A stretch of DNA of 64,000 nt from Emcibacter sp. (GTDB taxonomy: Bacteria > Pseudomonadota > Alphaproteobacteria > Sphingomonadales > Emcibacteraceae), in the NCBI GenBank assembly GCA_021774785.1, contig JAJFIQ010000019.1:744001-808000 (forward strand). Direction: 5' to 3'. The notes under the pieces were generated by a model. It ran no database searches. It had not been told where the DNA came from and saw nothing but the letters and a program-made list of their open reading frames with translations. The position numbers and the translations under genes are program-made. Below, piece by piece: positions 58,413 to 64,000 of this stretch; positions within the stretch are counted from its first letter, which is position 1, and each line of letters begins with the position of its first letter.

Positions 58413-58418
58413 TATAAC
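58413..58418 (+). promoter_or_regulatory. Candidate -10 (TATAAC) for leaderless ruvX
   Basis: TATAAC ends six bases before the ATG at 58425. The transcript would begin at or next to the A of the ATG. The -35 region (TGCTTT) is weak. Confidence 0.4.
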
Positions 58419-58424
58419 CCCCTC

Positions 58425-58901
58425 ATGTTAGTAGATCTGGAAGATATAAATAATCATATGAAGACTGGGCAACGTCTCCTTGGACTTGATCTGGGTAGCA
58501 AAACCATTGGTATCGCCCTGTCAGATATTATGTGCCGTATTGCAACCCCGATGGAAACTATCAAACGCAGCAAATTTACCAAAGATGCCGAACAGTTAAT
58601 CTCAATCATTACAGCTCAGAATGTGGGCGGAATGGTGTTGGGCCTACCATTAAATATGGATGGCAGCGAAGGCCCCCGTTGCCAGTCAACAAGAGCCTTT
58701 GCACAGAATATTTCTGGAAAAATAGAAATCCCCATCGCCCTGTGGGATGAAAGACTATCTACCATTGCCGTCACCCGAACGCTGCTTGAGGCCGATGCCA
58801 GTCGCAAACGCCGTAAAGAAGTAGTCGATAAAATGGCCGCCGCCTATATCCTGCAAGGGGCATTGGATAAGATGTCCAACGCTACAGCAAAAGATTTTTG
58901 A
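58425..58901 (+). CDS. ruvX: Holliday junction resolvase-like YqgF/RuvX
   Basis: 158 residues from ATG 58425. RNase H-like core: GLDLGSKTIGIALSD (about 19-33; catalytic Asp in first strand), GLPLNMDGSEGPRC near 78, and the WDERLSTIAV motif (about 108). YqgF is needed for 16S rRNA 5'-end processing and was first proposed as a resolvase. TATAAC lies six bases before the ATG, which suggests a leaderless transcript. Another ATG at 58458 (MKTGQRLLGLDLG) has GGAAGA eleven bases upstream and remains possible. The end overlaps the convergent Anbu gene by 20 bp. Confidence 0.88.
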   Translation: MLVDLEDINNHMKTGQRLLGLDLGSKTIGIALSDIMCRIATPMETIKRSKFTKDAEQLISIITAQNVGGMVLGLPLNMDGSEGPRCQSTRAFAQNISGKIEIPIALWDERLSTIAVTRTLLEADASRKRRKEVVDKMAAAYILQGALDKMSNATAKDF

Positions 58902-59601
58902 ATTTCTTTTCAGATGGCAGTCTCGCAATAAGGTCTCGCAAATTCCCGTTCCACCATTGATTTAGTGAGGACAAGTCATCATATTCAAATAATTCATGAC
59001 GCCAGCATTCATCGTGGATAAAGGTGAGCAAATCGATGGGGTAACCCACATCAACGGCACTTACCCTTGTCGAATCAAATGAGAGGTAGGCTATCTTTAA
59101 CACCGTCGCCATGGGGGTATCATACCTTATCGTACGATCAAGAAAAGTTTTACCGTATGACGTGGCCCCGATAGACATATATATGGTACGCTCATTCATT
59201 TCGACCCAGTTACCTTCTGGATAGACAAGATACATGCATGGCCCCTCATCATTTTCCAGCTTGCCTCCAATCAAGGCATGAAGATCAAAACGCAGATTAG
59301 ACCGCTGGAGTGAGTCCCAATCCTCTGCAGCCACCTGACGCAGGGCTTGGGTGTAAAATTTTAACACATCCCGCAGCCGCATCTGATGTTCCGGCCCGCT
59401 CTCGGCGCATAGGTCATCAAAATAGGCCAGCGTTTTATCCCGAATGGAGCGCAATCCAGAGGTCATAATGCATATTTCATGGGAGTTTATTTTATGTAAA
59501 CTAACCTTGCCCGCACTATAGGCCTGCATTCCACTTGTCAGGCGTCCATCAGCCAGACAAACCAATCCTTCTTTCACACGAATTCCGAGACAATAGGTCA
59601 T
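58882..59601 (-). CDS. Proteasome-type protease Anbu (COG3484)
   Basis: 239 residues. The N-terminal MTYCLGIRVKEGLVCLADGR has the predicted catalytic Thr at position 2, followed by LTSG and a KVSLHKIN block, with the beta-fold typical of the 20S superfamily. Anbu forms ring or helical assemblies in the cytosol; its substrates are unknown. Usually Anbu is encoded with a transglutaminase, an alpha-E protein and an ATP-grasp protein; here none is adjacent. Its end overlaps ruvX by 20 bp. Confidence 0.93.
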   Translation of the reverse strand: MTYCLGIRVKEGLVCLADGRLTSGMQAYSAGKVSLHKINSHEICIMTSGLRSIRDKTLAYFDDLCAESGPEHQMRLRDVLKFYTQALRQVAAEDWDSLQRSNLRFDLHALIGGKLENDEGPCMYLVYPEGNWVEMNERTIYMSIGATSYGKTFLDRTIRYDTPMATVLKIAYLSFDSTRVSAVDVGYPIDLLTFIHDECWRHELFEYDDLSSLNQWWNGNLRDLIARLPSEKKFKNLLL

Positions 59602-59655
59602 AACGACTCCTTTGGTTTCTGTCGTTATTATATTAGAAAAACAAGAAATAAACTA

Positions 59656-59684
59656 TTGAATTTTAGCACTTTCTAAAGTATAAT
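59656..59684 (+). promoter_or_regulatory. Strong sigma-70 promoter upstream of Gln-rich protein gene
   Basis: TTGAAT (59656-59661), 17 bp spacer, perfect TATAAT (59679-59684). Start expected near 59691, leaving a leader of about 133 bases before the gene at 59824. The leader has T-rich stretches and a possible long-range pairing of GAGCCCGC with GCGGGTTC. Confidence 0.7.
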
Positions 59685-59823
59685 GCGAAACATCTCGCGT
59701 GAGCCCGCGTCTTTTTTTTATTTTACTTTTTTTCTATTTTTTTGAGTTTTTCGTAACCAACTTATTGCGGGTTCGGACGGGTTTTTCTATTACAATTCAC
59801 ATTTTAAAAAAGGAGACACTCAA

Positions 59824-60108
59824 ATGCCTGAAAAAAAAGCCCCTACCCCAGCCTATGAAAGCCTTGTTCCGGGAGTCCCAAGTCAACATCTCAATAAAAT
59901 TCAATTTCAACAAACACAGGAATGCTTCCAGCTGCAGCAGGCGCAGCGGCAGGAATTATTGCAGATGCAACAACAGCAGGCTCAGGAATTGAGACAATTA
60001 CAGCAGAGCCAAATGCAGCAATTTAGCCAACTGTCCCAGAAACAGACAGTTGAAATAGTTGAATATGAAGATGCTATCTGGCAGGCAACCAAAGCTACCC
60101 AAATATAA
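59824..60108 (+). CDS. Gln-rich coiled-coil small protein
   Basis: 94 residues; ATG with AGGAGA at good spacing. About 35% Gln, in a heptad-like repeat (QQTQECFQLQQAQRQEL, LQMQQQQAQELRQLQQ, SQMQQFSQLSQKQT) at about 27-75, flanked by a Pro/Ala-rich head and an acidic tail (EIVEYEDAIWQAT). No signal or membrane segment. Likely forms a long helical bundle; function unknown. Followed by a good terminator, so it is a separate transcription unit inserted between Anbu and pyrB. Confidence 0.65.
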   Translation: MPEKKAPTPAYESLVPGVPSQHLNKIQFQQTQECFQLQQAQRQELLQMQQQQAQELRQLQQSQMQQFSQLSQKQTVEIVEYEDAIWQATKATQI

Positions 60109-60132
60109 AAAGAAGCCACCCCGTATTTTTTA

Positions 60133-60159
60133 AAGCCCCGTCATTTTTTGATGGGGCTT
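60133..60159 (+). terminator. Intrinsic terminator after the Gln-rich gene
   Basis: 11 bp stem AAGCCCCGTCA / TGATGGGGCTT with loop TTTTT (60144-60148). The T-run after the stem is short, but the stem is stable and placed 25 bp after the stop codon. Confidence 0.75.
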
Positions 60160-60183
60160 CACTATAGGGAAATAGAAATTGTC

Positions 60184-60212
60184 TTGCTTGTGATGACTAT
60201 TATTCCTATAAA
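60184..60212 (+). promoter_or_regulatory. Candidate promoter of pyrB
   Basis: TTGCTT (60184-60189), 17 bp spacer, TATAAA (60207-60212). Start near 60219, about 38 bases before the pyrB ATG. Confidence 0.55.
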
Positions 60213-60256
60213 ATGTTTTTTCAGTGATAAATATAATAAATTCAAGGACTGAAAAC

Positions 60257-61276
60257 ATGTCAGAAGCCGAAAATACGGCGAATTTACTTTTCCCACATCA
60301 ACATCTTCTTGGCATAGAAGGCCTGAAAGAACAGGATATTAACTGCATCCTTGATCTTGCCGATAAATATGTCGAACAGAATAGAAAAACCAATAAAAAA
60401 ACCGATATTCTGACCGGACTGACCCAAATTAACCTCTTTTTTGAAAATTCAACAAGAACCCGCATGTCCTTTGAGCTTGCCGGAAAAAGACTGGGGGCGG
60501 ATGTGATTAATATGTCCAGTAGTGGGTCATCCATCAAAAAGGGTGAAACGTTGCTGGATACGGCTTCCACTTTGAATGCCATGCAACCTGATCTTCTTGT
60601 GGTACGCCACGGCAGTTCCGGTGCTGTGAAGCTTTTGTCCAGAAAGGTAAATTGTGCGGTACTTAATGCCGGTGACGGTAAACATGAACATCCGACACAG
60701 GCCCTGTTGGATGCACTGACAATAAGACGACGGAAGGGCAGAATAGCCCAACTAACCATAGCCATTTGCGGTGATGTCCTGCACAGCCGGGTTGCACGCT
60801 CAAACATCCACCTACTAAATATCATGGGCGCAAGGGTACGGGTAATAGGCCCGTCAACCTTGGTTCCCGCCAACTTAACAGAGCTTGGCGCAGAAGTTTA
60901 TCATGATATGCGAGAAGGCCTAAAGGGCTGCGACGTTGTTATGATGCTGCGCCTTCAGACCGAACGCATGCATGGTGGTTATTTCCCAACGATCAGTGAA
61001 TATTTCTCTCTCTACGGTCTGGATTATGACAAATTATCCGTTGCTAAAGAGGATGCCATGATCATGCATCCCGGTCCCATGAACCGTGGTGTGGAAATTG
61101 ACGCCGCTGTTGCCGATGATTTAACCCGAAGTGCCATTCAGGAACAGGTTGAAATGGGAGTTGCGGTGCGTATGGCTTGTCTGGATTTGCTGACCCGCGA
61201 GAAAAGAGGGGGAAACGCGCAAGTGCGGGGGGGGGCTCAAGTAGCCCACCCATCAAACAAGAAAATGGGGATGTAA
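60257..61276 (+). CDS. pyrB: Aspartate carbamoyltransferase catalytic subunit
   Basis: 339 residues from ATG 60257, with AAGGA upstream; the frame extends to 60224 without a site. Carbamoyl-phosphate loop [13 protein letters not shown] (61-73), [14 protein letters not shown] near 147 and a C-terminal [15 protein letters not shown]. It makes carbamoyl aspartate in pyrimidine synthesis. pyrC follows after 1 bp. The C-terminal 25 residues are Gly-rich ([13 protein letters not shown]) and longer than usual. Confidence 0.96.
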   Translation: MSEAENTANLLFPHQHLLGIEGLKEQDINCILDLADKYVEQNRKTNKKTDILTGLTQINLFFENSTRTRMSFELAGKRLGADVINMSSSGSSIKKGETLLDTASTLNAMQPDLLVVRHGSSGAVKLLSRKVNCAVLNAGDGKHEHPTQALLDALTIRRRKGRIAQLTIAICGDVLHSRVARSNIHLLNIMGARVRVIGPSTLVPANLTELGAEVYHDMREGLKGCDVVMMLRLQTERMHGGYFPTISEYFSLYGLDYDKLSVAKEDAMIMHPGPMNRGVEIDAAVADDLTRSAIQEQVEMGVAVRMACLDLLTREKRGGNAQVRGGAQVAHPSNKKMGM

Positions 61277-61277
61277 A

Positions 61278-62558
61278 ATGAGCCGCTATATAAAATATAA
61301 AAACGCCCGTCTTCTGGACCCTGCATCTGGCATGGATATGATGGGCGAGATCATGACCCAAGACGGCAAAATAGCAGAAGTTGATGAACATATTGATGCC
61401 CCTTCTGATGCTGAGGTTATTGATTGTATGGGTAAATGCCTTTGCCCCGGCCTTATCGACATGCGGGTTTTTGTCGGCATACCCGGGGCCGACTATAAAG
61501 ACACAATAGAAAACACTGGTGAAGCGGCCGCTGCTGGTGGCATAACAACCGTTTGTGTGCAGCCGGTAACTGACCCGATCATTGACGATATGGCGCGGGT
61601 GGAGTTCATGGAAAACAGGGCCAAAAAGGCCATAGTCAATTTCATTTCATTCCCGGCGATCACCAAGCAGCTTGAAGGCCGGGAAATGACTGAAATAGGT
61701 CTGATGTGTAAAGCCGGTACCAAAGCCTTTACAGATGGCAACAAAAGTGTTGCAAACCCCGCCCTGATGTCGAAGGTATTAAAATATTCCTCCATGTTTG
61801 ATGCCCTTATCATTCAGCATCTAGCGGTGCCGGAACTATCCGAAAACGGGTGCATGAACGCCGGCGCACTGGCAACACGGCTTGGTCTTCCCGGAATACC
61901 AACATCAGCAGAAACCATTATGCTGGAACGGGATATACGACTGCTAAAATCTACCCCTGCCCGCTATCATGCGGCACAGGTCACCTGTCAAGACAGCATA
62001 GATGTGCTCCATGCTGCAAAAAGAGACAAGATGTCTGTGACGGCAGGCGTTGCTGTATCTCATTTTTCCCTGAATGAATATGCCATCGAAGAATATCGCA
62101 CCTTCACCAAAATATCACCCCCCCTCAGGTCCGAAGATGACAGGGTCGCGGTTTTGGAAGGGCTGAAAGACGGTACAATTGACGTCATTGTCAGCAGCCA
62201 TGATCCGGAAGACCCGGAAAGCAAACGGGTTCCCTATGAGCTTGCGGAATCTGGTGTTATTGGGCTGGAAACCATGATGACCATATCTTTGGAGCTTTAT
62301 CATAACAAGACTATGCCGCTACTGGATATTCTAGCAAAAATGACCTGTAATCCGGCACGAATTTTAGGGCTGGCCAGTGGGACACTTAAAGTAGACGCCC
62401 CGGCTGATCTCTGCATCTTTGACACTGACGTCCCCTATAAAATAGACCCGGAAAAAATGGTGTCTCTTACCAAAAACACACCCTTTGACGGGCGGCCTGT
62501 ACAGGGGCGGGTCCTGCGAACCATTGTTGGTGGCAAAACAGTATTTGAGTATAAATAA
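61278..62558 (+). CDS. pyrC: Dihydroorotase-like protein PyrC, lacking the HxH metal motif
   Basis: 426 residues of the long amidohydrolase type I family. Where active enzymes have DxHxH, this has CPGLIDMRVFVG (Arg63, Phe65), so both zinc histidines are missing. Downstream parts are partly kept: IQHLAVPELSENGCMNAG near 187 and the final SSHDPEDP near 307. In proteobacteria such forms often partner PyrB as an inactive structural subunit, with a second PyrC elsewhere doing the reaction. That is family knowledge; whether this one is inactive is inference. Overlaps the plsY start by one base. Confidence 0.9.
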   Translation: MSRYIKYKNARLLDPASGMDMMGEIMTQDGKIAEVDEHIDAPSDAEVIDCMGKCLCPGLIDMRVFVGIPGADYKDTIENTGEAAAAGGITTVCVQPVTDPIIDDMARVEFMENRAKKAIVNFISFPAITKQLEGREMTEIGLMCKAGTKAFTDGNKSVANPALMSKVLKYSSMFDALIIQHLAVPELSENGCMNAGALATRLGLPGIPTSAETIMLERDIRLLKSTPARYHAAQVTCQDSIDVLHAAKRDKMSVTAGVAVSHFSLNEYAIEEYRTFTKISPPLRSEDDRVAVLEGLKDGTIDVIVSSHDPEDPESKRVPYELAESGVIGLETMMTISLELYHNKTMPLLDILAKMTCNPARILGLASGTLKVDAPADLCIFDTDVPYKIDPEKMVSLTKNTPFDGRPVQGRVLRTIVGGKTVFEYK

Positions 62559-63181
62559 TGACGGTATTAATCAATGATATTGGCCTAAGCTTTTATGTGA
62601 TGAGCCTTATAGGTGGCTACCTTCTCGGCTCTCTGCCCTTTGGTCTGATTTTAACACAACTGGCGGGGCTGGGTGATCTTCGCAAAATGGGCAGTGGCAA
62701 TATTGGGGCTACCAATGTACTGAGAACAGGCAATAAACCATTGGCACTGGCAACATTGATTCTGGATAGTGGTAAAGGTGCTTTAGCTGTATTACTGGCT
62801 TATATAATTTTTGGGGAGCCAAATCTGTTATATTATGCCGGCGGCGGCGCATTTTTGGGTCATCTCTATCCAGTTTTTCTGAAATTTAAAGGTGGAAAGG
62901 GTGTAGCAACCTTCATGGGAACCCTTCTCGCCATATCCTGGCCATTGGGTCTTGGTTGCAGTCTGGCTTGGATTTTCACAATGATCATATTTCGTATTTC
63001 TTCACTATCGGCATTGATTGCATCGACTATGTCACCCTTATATGCTTATTTCATTTTTGAAAATTCCGAGCTTGCAATTTTTACGGGTATACTGTGTATT
63101 ATGATCTTCATCCGTCATACGGATAACATCAAGAGACTTCTTTCCGGTACTGAACCCAGAATAGGAAAAAAGTCTGAATAA
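62558..63181 (+). CDS. plsY: Glycerol-3-phosphate 1-acyltransferase PlsY
   Basis: 207 residues with five membrane helices. Loops GSLPFG (about 25), GSGNIGATNVLRTGN (about 46-60) and KFKGGKGVATFMGTLL (about 108-123) bind acyl phosphate and glycerol-3-phosphate. It starts phospholipid synthesis. Its ATG overlaps the pyrC stop (TAATG), and dprA follows after 18 bp; this order is typical of alphaproteobacteria. Confidence 0.96.
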   Translation: MTVLINDIGLSFYVMSLIGGYLLGSLPFGLILTQLAGLGDLRKMGSGNIGATNVLRTGNKPLALATLILDSGKGALAVLLAYIIFGEPNLLYYAGGGAFLGHLYPVFLKFKGGKGVATFMGTLLAISWPLGLGCSLAWIFTMIIFRISSLSALIASTMSPLYAYFIFENSELAIFTGILCIMIFIRHTDNIKRLLSGTEPRIGKKSE

Positions 63182-63199
63182 TAAAATATCGGGGGAAAT

Positions 63200-64000
63200 A
63201 TGTCAGATCATTCAGGTAAAAAAGACCTAAGCCAAAATGAAAAAATGGCCCGTCTCCAGTTAATCAGAACTGAAAATGTCGGGCCAGTAACATTTCGACA
63301 TCTAATTTCCCGTTATAAAACTGCATTAAATGCGCTGGATGCCCTGCCCGAGCTTGCCCGCCGTGGCGGACGGAAAAGACCACTCTTTGCCGCCAAAAGA
63401 TCTGACATCGAAAAAGAAATTGAAGCATTAGCAAAAGTGGGTGGAACATTAATCGTGGGAGGCGATCACCTGTACCCCAATGCTTTAATGGCCATAGAGG
63501 ATGCGCCGCCCGTTATGATGGCACTGGGACACCCTCACTTGCTTGAAAGCAAGAACTTTGCAATTGTGGGGGCCAGAAATTGTTCTGCTGTTGGAACAGG
63601 GCTCGCCACGTCCCTTGCCCGTGAAATGGGTCAGGCCGGATATATTATTTCTTCCGGTATGGCACGCGGCATAGATACAGCAGTCCATCAGGGGGCAATT
63701 GAAACAGGAACTATTGCCGTGCTTGCCGGCGGTGCGGATGTCATATACCCCAAAGAAAATAGCAGACTATATGATACCATTATAAATACAGGTCTGATCC
63801 TGTCAGAAATGCCAATGGGAACCCAACCCACAGCCCGGCATTTTCCACGAAGAAACAGAATTATCTCTGGACTGGCGGCTGGACTGCTTGTTGTTGAGGC
63901 AACATATAAATCCGGGTCGCTGATAACGGCTCGTCTTGCCCTTGAACAGGGTCGGGAGGTTTTTGCTGTTCCCGGTTCCCCGATGGACCCAAGGGCTAAA
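63200..64000 (+). CDS. dprA: DNA-processing protein DprA, N-terminal part (3' end outside window)
   Basis: 267 codons visible. A SAM-like N-terminal domain (about 1-80, LIRTENVGPVTFRHLISRY) is followed by the Rossmann DprA core: FAIVGARNCSAVG near 118, SSGMARGIDTAVHQGAI near 152, VLAGGADVIYPKEN near 173, FPRRNRIISGLAAGLLVVEA near 215 and GREVFAVPGSPMDPRAK at the cut end. DprA loads RecA on incoming single-stranded DNA. AT-rich GGGGGAAAT precedes the ATG. Confidence 0.96.
   Translation, partial: MSDHSGKKDLSQNEKMARLQLIRTENVGPVTFRHLISRYKTALNALDALPELARRGGRKRPLFAAKRSDIEKEIEALAKVGGTLIVGGDHLYPNALMAIEDAPPVMMALGHPHLLESKNFAIVGARNCSAVGTGLATSLAREMGQAGYIISSGMARGIDTAVHQGAIETGTIAVLAGGADVIYPKENSRLYDTIINTGLILSEMPMGTQPTARHFPRRNRIISGLAAGLLVVEATYKSGSLITARLALEQGREVFAVPGSPMDPRAK

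Noticed and set aside
59699-59992. 97-codon frame upstream of and overlapping the Gln-rich gene
   Set aside because: Different frame through the T-rich leader; Phe-rich and lacking a ribosome site, while the overlapping frame at 59824 has AGGAGA.

Overview
The window is a 64 kb piece of an alphaproteobacterial chromosome of moderate to low G+C. The evidence is gene order and content: an aa3 cytochrome oxidase cluster (ctaC-ctaD-ctaB-small protein-ctaG-ctaE-DUF983-SURF1-thrC-M16 peptidase) divergent from tldD; an F0 operon with two b-type subunits (atpI-B-E-b'-b); an ATP12-type F1 assembly chaperone; a mutY / DciA-like / DsbA / smc cluster; and ruvX with pyrB-pyrC-plsY-dprA. I cannot fix the order; Emcibacter/Kordiimonas-like marine groups are only a guess. 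Nearly all of it is ordinary chromosome; both ends are cut inside genes (a TonB receptor on the left, dprA on the right).

Layout. 1-3.8 kb: TonB-dependent receptor plus a BtuFCD-type ABC importer, probably for cobalamin or another metal chelate. 3.8-12.2 kb: ATP12, HAD phosphatase, MAPEG protein, RluA-type pseudouridine synthase, CrcB, cyclopropane fatty acid synthase with a transglutaminase-like protein, RarA and an HtrA protease, then a small lipoprotein. 12.2-23.6 kb: F0 ATP synthase, SMC, two tandem DsbA-like proteins, a DciA-like protein, DUF3667, MutY, a glutathione transferase and a frameshifted GFA gene. 23.6-34.7 kb: M16 peptidase, thrC and the cytochrome oxidase genes; the ctaC/tldD gap carries one perfect and one near-perfect FNR-type box. 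34.7-46.9 kb: an aromatic amino acid catabolism group (fused indolepyruvate oxidoreductase, HisC-like aminotransferase, 4-hydroxyphenylpyruvate dioxygenase, two Lrp/AsnC regulators), two related small membrane proteins, a ThDP enzyme, a PAS_5 protein and an unknown protein. 46.9-56.3 kb: an accessory stretch with tRNA-Arg(CCT), a 45 bp perfect repeat of its 3' half 2.2 kb away, duplicated copies of a small basic-protein gene, a secreted serine hydrolase, a stress protein, a CPA2 antiporter, an FkbM methyltransferase, fhs and two gene relics. 56.3-64 kb: thiC under a TPP riboswitch with an extended P3 arm, ruvX, an isolated Anbu proteasome-like gene, a Gln-rich small protein, and pyrB-pyrC-plsY-dprA, in which PyrC lacks the HxH metal motif.

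The most interesting stretch is 47.2-49.9 kb, which has the architecture of an integrase-less tRNA-targeted element: a full tRNA-Arg, cargo, then a perfect copy of the tRNA 3' half, with a small conserved basic-protein gene next to each att-like site. The two gene copies differ mainly at silent positions, so both appear to be under selection. Other items worth checking are the pair of small membrane proteins sharing an SFMGL motif, the altered MutY [4Fe-4S] cysteine spacing, the Gln-rich protein behind a strong promoter and long leader, and the FNR control of the main oxidase.
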